A stretch of DNA of 64,000 nt from the NCBI GenBank assembly GCA_900168235.1, contig FUZG01000003.1, forward strand, positions 124,001 to 188,000. The letters are read 5' to 3'. This stretch comes from Lachnospiraceae bacterium (GTDB lineage Bacteria > Bacillota > Clostridia > Lachnospirales > Lachnospiraceae). Shown here piece by piece: positions 18,318 to 26,536 of the stretch; the first letter of the stretch is position 1, and each line of letters starts with the position of its first letter. The position numbers and the translations under genes are program-made. The notes under the pieces are model-generated. The model was not told the origin of the DNA. It saw nothing but the letters and a program-made list of their open reading frames with translations, and searched no databases.

Positions 18318-19306
18318 GTCGCTGCCCTCGCTTTCAACCTGAAATAAATCAGAGCCAGTGAAATGAGCCTCAGTCTTATCATGATGAACTCATGCTTTTT
18401 ATATCCGGGAACCATCGACAAACGTACATGTGAAAGGATTTCCTGAACCAGCGGATGATCCAGTATCAGCTTAAAATCGTGTCTTGCAGTCGAACTCACG
18501 GAAAACTCACGGAAAAGATTTGTTACAACCCTGAAATAATATGTATCTGCTTCATGAAGCAGTTCCCTGTCTTCCTTCGCTCTCACATCACCTATAGCTG
18601 CATCATAAAGAGGCTCCGTAAAGCGCAGACGGTCTTCTGCTCCGTAACGACGCATGGCACTTCCCGCATGCTGACGATACAACAGAATAGCGTCATTTGA
18701 GATATAAAAAGTCCTACACTTCTCATAGTATCTGAGCACAAAGAGAAAGTCCTCTCCAATAGGGACTCCTTCAGGGAATTTCAGCTCATGGGTATCGATT
18801 ATACTTCTCTTATAAATCTTCCCCCAGCACTCATTCCATCTGGAAGATGCATACATAATGCGGTCAGCCGTTCTGGTATCACTGCAGCTTTTCTCACTAA
18901 AGTCGTAGTACTCAGATTTTCTTGTCCCATCATCATAAAATGTTTCATACGCAAATGCCCTGAAATCTATATCTTCTTTTCTGATAGAATCAAGAATCCT
19001 GTCCAGTGCATCTTCCGTCAGCATGTCATCAGCATCGAGAAACATTATATATTGCCCTGATGCATTCTTAAGACCGTTATTTCTGGCTTTTGACACTCCG
19101 CCGTTTTCCTGATGAATAACCCGTATTCTCTTATCTTTCTCTTCTGCTATACTCAACAATCCCTGTGTATTGTCCGTACTTCCATCATTTACAACGACAA
19201 CTTCGATGTCGGCATAATCTGACAACAGCACACTATCCAGACATTGCACCAGATATTTTTCAGCATTATATGCAGGTATGATGATACTTAATAACGGAGA
19301 ACTCAT
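18314..19306 (-). CDS. GT2 family glycosyltransferase
   Basis: 330 aa. SIIIPAYNAEKYL, VVNDGSTDNTQ, NGGVSKARN and MFLDADDML are GT2 motifs (DADD metal motif). Start and stop overlap the neighbouring genes by 4 nt on both sides, so it forms a tightly coupled block with the Wzz-like gene before it and the GH5 gene after it. This placement suggests the GT2 and GH5 enzymes act on the same linkage or at the same stage, which is inference only. Confidence 0.89.
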   Translation of the reverse strand: MSSPLLSIIIPAYNAEKYLVQCLDSVLLSDYADIEVVVVNDGSTDNTQGLLSIAEEKDKRIRVIHQENGGVSKARNNGLKNASGQYIMFLDADDMLTEDALDRILDSIRKEDIDFRAFAYETFYDDGTRKSEYYDFSEKSCSDTRTADRIMYASSRWNECWGKIYKRSIIDTHELKFPEGVPIGEDFLFVLRYYEKCRTFYISNDAILLYRQHAGSAMRRYGAEDRLRFTEPLYDAAIGDVRAKEDRELLHEADTYYFRVVTNLFREFSVSSTARHDFKLILDHPLVQEILSHVRLSMVPGYKKHEFIMIRLRLISLALIYFRLKARAAT

Positions 19307-19986
19307 TTTTTATCTTTAACCTCAGGAAGGACTCCAAGGATAACATCCTCATCTTCCAATGCACACTGCTCGATAAGTCTGACCTTATCCGAGAAAAGCT
19401 CTTTTACAAAAATCACAAATGCAGCAAGAATAAATCCGGCAAAAAAGAATACTATACGTGTTTTCCAAAGTGCCCGGAGTCCGTCTGAAGTCTTAGATGA
19501 ATACTCCGCAGAATCAAGCATCTGCACCATATTTGTTCCTGTCGCAGAACGCATCTCGATCACAAAAGACTCAGCAACCGCGTTAGAAACATCAACTGCA
19601 AGCGCCGCATCAGTGGACATTGCATAAAATGACATGATAAGTCCTGTCGATGAAGTATTTACATTGACCATCGCCTGAACATCAGAAGCTGACAGACCGT
19701 ATGAAGGAATCATCTGTGCTGCTCTTTCACAAACACGGCTGCTGTTTGCGAGGTCAACGTAATCCGGCAGTGCAATACTCAAAGTTTTTTCTCCCTGACT
19801 GCTCACCTGTGCAGAATAAACAGTTGCAGATGCACGGAATAAGTTCTCGACAGAATGACCCATTGTTGCCACAATTCCAAGAATAAAGCATATGGTTCCA
19901 ACAATAAGCGGGATCAGCTTCTTTTTCCATACTGCGATAAAACTCAGTTCAAAATCTGCAAAACGAATATCCTCATTCAGATTCAT
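19303..19986 (-). CDS. Wzz/CapA-like chain-length determinant (polysaccharide co-polymerase)
   Basis: 227 aa. A short cytoplasmic N-terminus with FELSFIAVWKKKLIPL, a first membrane segment (about 26-44), an outside region of ~120 residues and a second membrane segment (about 176-194) with a ~33-residue cytoplasmic tail follow the Wzz/YveK plan. These proteins set polymer length and activate a partner tyrosine kinase, which is encoded two genes earlier. AAAGGAGGT precedes the ATG, which overlaps the previous stop as ATGA. The usual Pro-rich motif before the second membrane segment is not obvious. Confidence 0.8.
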   Translation of the reverse strand: MNLNEDIRFADFELSFIAVWKKKLIPLIVGTICFILGIVATMGHSVENLFRASATVYSAQVSSQGEKTLSIALPDYVDLANSSRVCERAAQMIPSYGLSASDVQAMVNVNTSSTGLIMSFYAMSTDAALAVDVSNAVAESFVIEMRSATGTNMVQMLDSAEYSSKTSDGLRALWKTRIVFFFAGFILAAFVIFVKELFSDKVRLIEQCALEDEDVILGVLPEVKDKK

Positions 19987-20942
19987 TTCATACCTCCTTT
20001 ACGCATTTTGATAATTCCGAAAAGGATACCCAAAAATACGATCGACCCTGCAAGCGCTGTACACGTCATAACAAGATTCATTACTTTTCTCCTGCTGTTT
20101 CCTGTTACAGGCTGTGTTTCCTCACGGACACCTACATTAAATGAGTAGGTCTGAGGGCGTGTCTCATGCGCCGCACCATCAACATCTGTATATGTGAAAT
20201 AAAAGTTTACATTCTGCTGACCCACTTTTTTGAACGCAACATAACAGTCTGTATTTGTAGTAGTGTTTCCTGTAAGTGAGCCTAAACTCTGCTGCTGAGC
20301 ATCTATGGAATCACCTTCCATATGAAGTACTACATTATTCAGCGCAGTACGTCCGCTGTTCGTAACGGTTACACCAACTCGGTTGTTTGAACCAACCTCA
20401 GCGTTACTATCCATATCAAAGCCATGAACAGCCAGGATACCCGTTGATGACACGGGAAGCTGGATTTGGAAAGAATTTGTATTATAGGTTCTGTATGCAT
20501 CCGAATAAGTAACTGTAATATTACAAAGTACGTAAGAATCTGTAATATCATCAGAAGCCATCAGACTAAATGAGCCTTCCTCTTCATCATCCTTTTTAAG
20601 ATACCCTACATAGCACTCATTGCTTTCACCATATGCAGGATAGATCAGTTTTTCATCCTGAGAGAAAGTTGCGTAGATATTTCCTGTTCCTCCGGTATAA
20701 CTTGTGTTTCTCAATGTGATATCAAGCTTAAATTCTTCACCCGGAGTGATGGCATCAGCTCCATCGATCTTGTACTCTTCAAGAATAATGGTTGAATTAT
20801 CGAGAGGCTCATCATTAGTGATAACGCCCTCTTCAGCAGTAAATACCGGAGCGGCTGCTGCCGGTATCATTGATGACACGGCAACTATTCCGACACAAAC
20901 TGCTGAAAGGAGCATTTTCAGCTTATTCTTACTTGCTCTCAT
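19983..20942 (-). CDS. Secreted, C-terminally membrane-anchored protein with CARDB-like Ig repeats
   Basis: 319 aa. It has a signal peptide (residues 1-31, ending AAAAP), two beta-rich domains (about 50-165 and 170-275) that resemble CARDB/NEW3-type Ig folds (TPGEEFKLDITLRNTS; EVGSNNRVGVTVTNSG), then one membrane segment (about 289-310) and a basic tail, RKGGMK. It is therefore a type I membrane protein with most of its mass outside. It sits between the kinase-like and Wzz-like genes with 4-nt overlaps on both sides, so it is an integral part of the assembly operon. I do not know a standard Wzx/Wzy component of this architecture; it could hold or guide the nascent polymer. Confidence 0.72.
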   Translation of the reverse strand: MRASKNKLKMLLSAVCVGIVAVSSMIPAAAAPVFTAEEGVITNDEPLDNSTIILEEYKIDGADAITPGEEFKLDITLRNTSYTGGTGNIYATFSQDEKLIYPAYGESNECYVGYLKKDDEEEGSFSLMASDDITDSYVLCNITVTYSDAYRTYNTNSFQIQLPVSSTGILAVHGFDMDSNAEVGSNNRVGVTVTNSGRTALNNVVLHMEGDSIDAQQQSLGSLTGNTTTNTDCYVAFKKVGQQNVNFYFTYTDVDGAAHETRPQTYSFNVGVREETQPVTGNSRRKVMNLVMTCTALAGSIVFLGILFGIIKMRKGGMK

Positions 20943-21700
20943 CTGATGCCTCCTTCTTTTTTCACAGCCCCCTTATTCTTACGTGCAAGCGCCTGCTTCT
21001 GCATGTGCTCGAGATTGTCACGTGAGAAATAATCATAGTCCTTTATCTGGCGGCGATACTGTCGCATCTCAACCCTGTTTACGATCATGCCTGCATAACG
21101 ATCGCTGTACCGATCAAGTTCGAGACGTGCATCCATAACTTCCTTTTTGGTTGAAACATTCAGAGATGCTACGAGAATATAACGATCTGTCTCAGGAATA
21201 AGGATCTCAGCATCATTTACTGTATTAATGGACGGCATATCAAAGATCACAAAATCGTATGTATCTTTAAGAGTCTTAACAAGCTTCTCCATACGTTCTG
21301 TGCAAAGAAGTCTTACCGGATTCTCAATGCAGTCACCTGAAGGAATATAGCTTAGTCCATCATAATTTGTTTCATTAAGTGCATCTTCTACTGAAATGGA
21401 GTGATCTGTAAGATAACCGGAAAGACTGCAGTCGCTGTTATCTCCTTTGATCCTCTTATAATCTGTTCCCTTCCTCAGATCTCCGTCTACAAATACAGTC
21501 TTCCATCCGGCTTCTGCAAGAGCTATTGCTACGTTCAGCGCAACAGAGGTTGTTCCTGCATGGCTTCCGACTCCTGTAAAAATAAATGATCTTGCATTAC
21601 ATTCTTTTCTGATGCCGTAAAGTCGTACAACCACTCTGTCGATGGCATCGTTCATTACACGATCTTCGGAATTATAAAGTTCCAGAATCTGTTTTTCCAT
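20939..21700 (-). CDS. CpsD/CapB-like tyrosine kinase homologue with altered P-loop
   Basis: 253 aa. The fold signature of bacterial tyrosine kinases is clear: Walker A' VFVDGDLRKG (Asp72, Asp74), Walker B DFVIFDMPS (about 149-157), and a C-terminal Tyr group at YRRQIKDYDYF. The Walker A loop however reads G43-V-G-S-H-A-G-T-T-S52, where the catalytic Lys of GEGKST is Thr50. The protein may bind nucleotide without phosphorylating, or use another Lys. It normally pairs with the Wzz-like protein to control assembly. No Wzb/CpsB-type tyrosine phosphatase gene is visible in the window. AAAGGG lies 4 nt before the ATG. Confidence 0.8.
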   Translation of the reverse strand: MEKQILELYNSEDRVMNDAIDRVVVRLYGIRKECNARSFIFTGVGSHAGTTSVALNVAIALAEAGWKTVFVDGDLRKGTDYKRIKGDNSDCSLSGYLTDHSISVEDALNETNYDGLSYIPSGDCIENPVRLLCTERMEKLVKTLKDTYDFVIFDMPSINTVNDAEILIPETDRYILVASLNVSTKKEVMDARLELDRYSDRYAGMIVNRVEMRQYRRQIKDYDYFSRDNLEHMQKQALARKNKGAVKKEGGIR

Positions 21701-21738
21701 TTTTCCCTTTCCTGCTTTTTCTTTTCAAAATACAGTTT

Positions 21739-23754
21739 TTACTGTCCTGCCCCTTGATCCGCTGCAGCTGCCTGAGCAGCCAGTTTTTCCAACGCAAGTG
21801 CATTGTAATACTCTATACTTCCATTTTTATAAAAACGGATTTCTTCGCTGCTTATTTTCTTCATAAGCTGTGTATAAAATGTACCGGAATACCCATCATC
21901 ACCGGTAAACCAGCTTATCTCCGGCACAGCTGTCACAGCATTATCAGGTGTCGTAAATATATCTCCGGGCTGAACCTCAGCATAATTTATATATTTATTG
22001 TTCTTGTCAAAGAAATGGACCCGCATGAATCTTGCGCCGTCTGCCCATCCCTCGATCGTAGTAATGAATGCATACTTCGAAGACGCATCTACATCCATTG
22101 TTCCCTTCGTATGTATCACAGAAAAATGTTCATCAAAAACACCATGGGCAAGCCAATATGAAGGATCTCCAAGATTCAGACTATCGATTGAGCTTCCCGA
22201 TACGGTTTTCTTACTATCAGCATCATCCGTGACAGTGAGTTCCAACGTGCTCTTTACTCCAGTCTTAACATCCGTAACTGTTAATTTGGTCTTTCCCACT
22301 TTCTTTCCAAGGATCAGTCCTGAATGTTCAGCAAAATCTCCTGTTGGTTCAGCAATATCCTCATCAGAAGAAGTGATGATCACGCCTCTCTGTTCCACAG
22401 TTTCCGGTTCATACACAGGCGTAAAGATGGCAATATCACCGAGACTCATGACCGCGCTCTTTCCATCTTTGCTGACCTTTGCTCTGCCATCCTGACCGAG
22501 ATACGTCAGAGTTACACTCTTTGGTAAAAGTTCCTTTTCAGGATCATTTATCTTTTTAGGTGCATATTCTCTGACCCAGTCAATCCACATATTTATTTCC
22601 TTGGCATCAGAAATAACTACGCTCTTGTCCATAAAGCCTATATTTAATTTGATAACCTTCTGCATATTCTCAAAAGGATTTATCCCGTCATAGTACGATG
22701 CCGCAGATGTATCATAGGACCACAATTTCCTGTCATCCACATACATCGTATAGTTTGACCCGTTCATTTCAAACGCATAGATATGGAATTGTCCGTCAAA
22801 CGAACCCCATCCAGGCTGTATCTGTGAATTATTCCAAGGAGTACCGTCTGACCAATGAAGTGCACTGGCAAATGTACCATCAGGATATGTCTCAAACATA
22901 TCTGTCTCACCAAACAAAGGCCACTGACCAGTACCCATTGTCCAAAAAGCAACATCCGCACCATTCACCTGGTCCATCTTTATCCTTGCTTCGATACGTC
23001 CCTGCCTAATTCCTTTATCAGGATTCTGTATCACTACAGGATCGTACCATTCACCTGCGGTAGCACCTTCCTTTAGCGGAGTTGACTTTAGGTGAAGTAC
23101 AGAATTTTCGATTTTAACACTGTTTTCGTCAAAGTTCCCTGATTCGAGACTTCCTACTGTTTCCCAGTTGTCTTCATTTAAAGCCGTTCCATCAAACTCA
23201 TCATGCCACACCATCACACGGTCTTTCTGTACATCCGAAAGGCCTGTCGTATCTACAGATGCAGATTTGTCGGCAAAGACTGTGTCATACTTTACCAGCT
23301 GACTCTGGAGAGGAAATTCAGTAATAGATTTCACTTCCGTTTCACCGGAATCATCAAACATCTCCCATATCTGCCCGGGATCAGTTTCAACATTCCAGTT
23401 CAATCCATCTGCAGTAAGCCAGTTATTTCCTGACATTGCAAGATACAGATCTGTTCCGTCTGCAGAAACACTCCAAATACCATATGCCGGAACCTTGAAG
23501 TCAGGCGCCTCATTTCCGCTCAACGCTTCTTTGGACCGAATCTTTTCAAGAATTTTTTCTTCTTTCTTTGAATCATATTCAATCCGACGCTTTATGGTCT
23601 TTCCATCGTAGTAGTACATCTGCATTGCGCCTGCTGTTGTGGATGTATCGCTCAGGATGCCATTAGCCGGCTCACTCCCACTGTCAGACCCAATACCACA
23701 ACTCGTGACCACAATCATTGTCATAGCAAGAAATGCATATAACAGCTTTTTCAA
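21739..23754 (-). CDS. GH16 family lipoprotein (beta-glucanase-like) with C-terminal Ig-like domain
   Basis: 671 aa. Lipobox VTSC at residues 16-19 predicts an outside lipoprotein. Residues ~40-170 are of unknown type. The GH16 domain covers about 180-395: MVWHDEFDGT, GRIEARIKM, the catalytic ExDxxE motif as GETDMFE near residue 283, and later a WIDWVREY end. A Big-like domain follows (about 430-505), then a ~130-residue beta-rich tail. GH16 enzymes split or transglycosylate beta-1,3(4)-glucans and galactans. The start is a TTG, one base after the sugar-phosphate transferase stop and ~9 nt after AAGGGAG. Together with GH5 this gives two secreted glycanases in one assembly operon. Confidence 0.88.
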   Translation of the reverse strand: MKKLLYAFLAMTMIVVTSCGIGSDSGSEPANGILSDTSTTAGAMQMYYYDGKTIKRRIEYDSKKEEKILEKIRSKEALSGNEAPDFKVPAYGIWSVSADGTDLYLAMSGNNWLTADGLNWNVETDPGQIWEMFDDSGETEVKSITEFPLQSQLVKYDTVFADKSASVDTTGLSDVQKDRVMVWHDEFDGTALNEDNWETVGSLESGNFDENSVKIENSVLHLKSTPLKEGATAGEWYDPVVIQNPDKGIRQGRIEARIKMDQVNGADVAFWTMGTGQWPLFGETDMFETYPDGTFASALHWSDGTPWNNSQIQPGWGSFDGQFHIYAFEMNGSNYTMYVDDRKLWSYDTSAASYYDGINPFENMQKVIKLNIGFMDKSVVISDAKEINMWIDWVREYAPKKINDPEKELLPKSVTLTYLGQDGRAKVSKDGKSAVMSLGDIAIFTPVYEPETVEQRGVIITSSDEDIAEPTGDFAEHSGLILGKKVGKTKLTVTDVKTGVKSTLELTVTDDADSKKTVSGSSIDSLNLGDPSYWLAHGVFDEHFSVIHTKGTMDVDASSKYAFITTIEGWADGARFMRVHFFDKNNKYINYAEVQPGDIFTTPDNAVTAVPEISWFTGDDGYSGTFYTQLMKKISSEEIRFYKNGSIEYYNALALEKLAAQAAAADQGAGQ

Positions 23755-23755
23755 A

Positions 23756-25159
23756 TCAGTACGCTCCCTTATGCTTCAAAAGTTCACCTACAGTTGCAAA
23801 TAAAATACGAAGATCCAGCAAAAGCGTCCAACTATCGATATATTCCAGATCCAACTGAACTACATCATCAAAATTTGTGATATCACTTCTGCCCTTAACC
23901 TGCCAGAGACCTGTGATTCCGGGCTTAATACTTATACGCCGCCACTGCCCTCTTTGATATTTTGCAACTTCATCTACCGTCGGAGGACGGGTTCCCACAA
24001 GACTCATCTCACCCTTTAGCACATTAAAAAGCTGAGGAAGTTCATCAATACTTGTTTTTCTGATGAACTTTCCAAATTTTGTGACTCTAGGATCATTTTT
24101 CATCTTGAACATCATTCCGTCCTTGATCTCATTCAGATCCGCGAGCTCTTTCTTTCGCTCTTCCGCATCAGCTACCATGCTTCGGAACTTATACATATAG
24201 AAATTTCTTCCATTCTGACCAACACGGAGCTGCTTAAAGATAATAGGTCCCGGAGAATCAAGCTTTATTATGAATGCAACGATAAGAAGAAACGGTGACA
24301 AGATCACGAGCCCCACGAATGAACAAATGAAATCAAATAATCTCTTTATCATCTGCTCATAGGAATTTAATGCAACCGTATGATAGGTGATCATAGGATA
24401 GATTCCAACCGAACTCACAAAACTATCCGCCCTCATTACTTCCTGTGAATCAAGTATCACTCTTACAGTTACTCCCATCTCAATACAGAGATCTATATAT
24501 TTCTGATATCTCAATGGTGATTCATCTTTATGGACCATGAAATAAACCTGGTCCACCTCATTCTCACGGATGATCTTCTCAATCTCATCCATATATCCAA
24601 GTACATTAAATATACCGACGCCCTGCTCTTCGCCGCGTTCTCTCAACACGTAGCCAAGCTCATTTAAGCGCATGCTTGTCTTATTTAAGAAGTAATTAAA
24701 CTTTTCGTACTCCTCAAAAACTCCTACAAATACAGATCTCGGTGCCTGGTACCTGTTTGTCATGGTCTGAAGGATACGGCTTGCGATAGTATTTATGCAC
24801 ATTAATATATATGCAGTCGCTGTATATACGTAAAAAAATGTGCGTATATTATTTCCGGAATTAAATACAAAAAGAACGACCGCCGTTGTAGATGCGGCGA
24901 TCAGCCAAGATTTGGTTATGATCCTATAGAACCGATCCAAATAAAAGAACAGTGTGACATTATAAATCCTGCCCTCTTTATTCGCCAATATAAAAATAAC
25001 GATAAAAAGCAAAGTCATTGCCAGACATCTAGCCCTGTCCAGATAAGGAAAATTCCCCGCTATTATCAGCATATCTATCACAAATCCCAGATACAGTACT
25101 GCTGCATCTACGATTATCTGACTGACATTTGTATTCGCTCCTCTATTTCTCCGGTTCAT
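23756..25159 (-). CDS. Polyprenyl-phosphate hexose-1-phosphate transferase (initiating enzyme, WbaP/EpsE type)
   Basis: 467 aa. Four to five N-terminal membrane segments (to ~125), a CoA_binding_3-like central domain, one more membrane segment (about 278-297) and the catalytic Bac_transf domain (PF02397): KRLFD, FKQLRVGQNG, MYKFRSM, RKTSIDELPQL, GEMSLVGTRPP and KPGITGLWQV. It moves a sugar-1-phosphate, often Gal or Glc, from a UDP-sugar to undecaprenyl phosphate and so starts repeat-unit synthesis. It lies 51 nt after the Alg13-like gene. Confidence 0.93.
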   Translation of the reverse strand: MNRRNRGANTNVSQIIVDAAVLYLGFVIDMLIIAGNFPYLDRARCLAMTLLFIVIFILANKEGRIYNVTLFFYLDRFYRIITKSWLIAASTTAVVLFVFNSGNNIRTFFYVYTATAYILMCINTIASRILQTMTNRYQAPRSVFVGVFEEYEKFNYFLNKTSMRLNELGYVLRERGEEQGVGIFNVLGYMDEIEKIIRENEVDQVYFMVHKDESPLRYQKYIDLCIEMGVTVRVILDSQEVMRADSFVSSVGIYPMITYHTVALNSYEQMIKRLFDFICSFVGLVILSPFLLIVAFIIKLDSPGPIIFKQLRVGQNGRNFYMYKFRSMVADAEERKKELADLNEIKDGMMFKMKNDPRVTKFGKFIRKTSIDELPQLFNVLKGEMSLVGTRPPTVDEVAKYQRGQWRRISIKPGITGLWQVKGRSDITNFDDVVQLDLEYIDSWTLLLDLRILFATVGELLKHKGAY

Positions 25160-25210
25160 AAATAAAACACCCTTTGGAACCTTCGTTCCCTCTCTCCGCT
25201 ATTTTTATCT

Positions 25211-25684
25211 TTAAAACATATCTACAAAATTTTGTACGATATCTTCAATTTTCCCGCCATGCACAACATACGGCTCAAATGAAAATGTTTCAGCTTTCTT
25301 GATAAATTTTTCAAGTTCCTCAACATCAGGACAGCTGAGCACATTTTTCTTCTTTGCAAATGCCTCTGCGATCTGGAGCTGATGATCATCAACATGCTCG
25401 TTAAATTTCTTAAGCCTCGGCACAACAATAACAGGCTTACCTGCTGTCAATCCGGAAATTATAGTACCTACTCCCGCATGTGTAACAAGTATCCTGCAGT
25501 TTTTGATCCTGTTATTATAATCAGCTTCGTTCATAAACTGCGTATGATCGCAGTTTACCGGTGTATAACCGGAGTGTCCGGTCTGTACAAATATCTCCTC
25601 ATCAAGTTTCTTTGCAAGATCATCCGCTGCCTGAACAAGACGGTTCATCTGAAACTTCTGAGTACCTAATGTAAAAAAGATCAT
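25211..25684 (-). CDS. Alg13/PssE-like glycosyltransferase catalytic subunit (GT28 C-terminal fold)
   Basis: 157 aa. FFTLGTQKFQMNRL at the start and THAGVGTIISGLTAGKPVIVVPR match the C-terminal, donor-binding half of GT28 enzymes found alone in Alg13, PssE and CpsG. It needs an Alg14-like membrane partner, encoded directly before it with adjoining stop and start codons. The pair typically adds the second sugar to the lipid-linked first sugar. Alternative calls such as a complete GT28 are excluded by size. Confidence 0.88.
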   Translation of the reverse strand: MIFFTLGTQKFQMNRLVQAADDLAKKLDEEIFVQTGHSGYTPVNCDHTQFMNEADYNNRIKNCRILVTHAGVGTIISGLTAGKPVIVVPRLKKFNEHVDDHQLQIAEAFAKKKNVLSCPDVEELEKFIKKAETFSFEPYVVHGGKIEDIVQNFVDMF

Positions 25685-26152
25685 TTAGAAAATTCCTCCG
25701 CCCAAAACGGATTTGGGGTATTTCTTCAGCATATCTTCCCACTGCACCACAAAGAGGTCAGCAAAATTATAAAGCAGACGACCGGTAAGAGAAGGACTCT
25801 TCACCCTGGCAAAAGACTCTACATATATGATCTTTGCCCCAAAAAATCTTCCTACAACACAGAAGGGATATGCGATCAGTGCGCCCGTCGTTACGATAAA
25901 ATCAGGACGCTCCCGATTCAAAAAATAAATGGCATAGATAAAAAGCCATATAAACTTTGGAATAAAAAGAATCTGTCTGCGATTCATCTGGCTTACAAAG
26001 AATATATCATCGCAGAAGTTTTTAACCTTAAAATCACTTTTCTCTGTCAAAAGAAATGAATCTGCACCTTCAGCGACTGATTTAAGACGTGAGATCTCTT
26101 CGAGATGACCTCCTGAGGAGGCAATAAAACCGATTTTCTTTCTCTCTCCCAT
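25685..26152 (-). CDS. Alg14/PssD-like membrane-anchoring glycosyltransferase subunit
   Basis: 155 aa. KKIGFIASSGGHLEEISRL at the N-terminus, a hydrophobic segment at about 68-82 and TTGALIAYPF plus IIYVESFARV match Alg14/PssD/CpsF. It recruits the Alg13-like protein to the membrane and binds the lipid acceptor. This is the first gene of the polysaccharide operon, with AGGG 4 nt before the ATG and a ~200-nt A/T-rich leader upstream. Confidence 0.88.
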   Translation of the reverse strand: MGERKKIGFIASSGGHLEEISRLKSVAEGADSFLLTEKSDFKVKNFCDDIFFVSQMNRRQILFIPKFIWLFIYAIYFLNRERPDFIVTTGALIAYPFCVVGRFFGAKIIYVESFARVKSPSLTGRLLYNFADLFVVQWEDMLKKYPKSVLGGGIF

Positions 26153-26365
26153 ATAACCCTCTCTCCCTGCTTAAAACAGCATTTCAATTCTCAAGGCCAT
26201 CTGTTCCAACAACAAGACATGTCCTAGTAATCCTTAAATGCAAAACAACCTATCCAACAGAATATCAGAAAATGGCGTTAAATACTGTACAAAAAATTCT
26301 TTTTATTAAAAAAATATTAATATTTGCGCTAAAATCCTACACAAATTTTTAAAACGCCAAAAATG

Positions 26366-26394
26366 ATTATACATCATATTGCCCGTAGAAATCA
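26366..26394 (-). promoter_or_regulatory. Candidate promoter of the polysaccharide operon with long leader
   Basis: A perfect TATAAT (26366-26371) with a 17-bp spacer and a poor -35 (TGATTT). It would give a ~205-nt leader before the first gene. The whole gap 26153-26460 is very A/T-rich and I see no further gene in it; the leader has only A/T hairpins and no riboswitch that I recognise. Confidence 0.45.
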
Positions 26395-26460
26395 CTATTT
26401 CTTTATGCAATTTTACTTCTTTATTTATTTTTTTGTCGATTTGTTCAAATTTATATGCAA

Positions 26461-26492
26461 ACGGCGCCGTCTGTGTATACAGACAGCGCCGT
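26461..26492 (-). terminator. Terminator of the opp operon
   Basis: A 14-bp G/C-rich stem with one mismatch and a GTAT loop, 44 bp after the oppA stop codon. Only a short TTT follows, then TATAAATTT, so it is strong by stem but weak by U-tract. Confidence 0.7.
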
Positions 26493-26536
26493 CTTAAATA
26501 AACTTATATCTTTTGACCGATCAGATCAACCGATAC

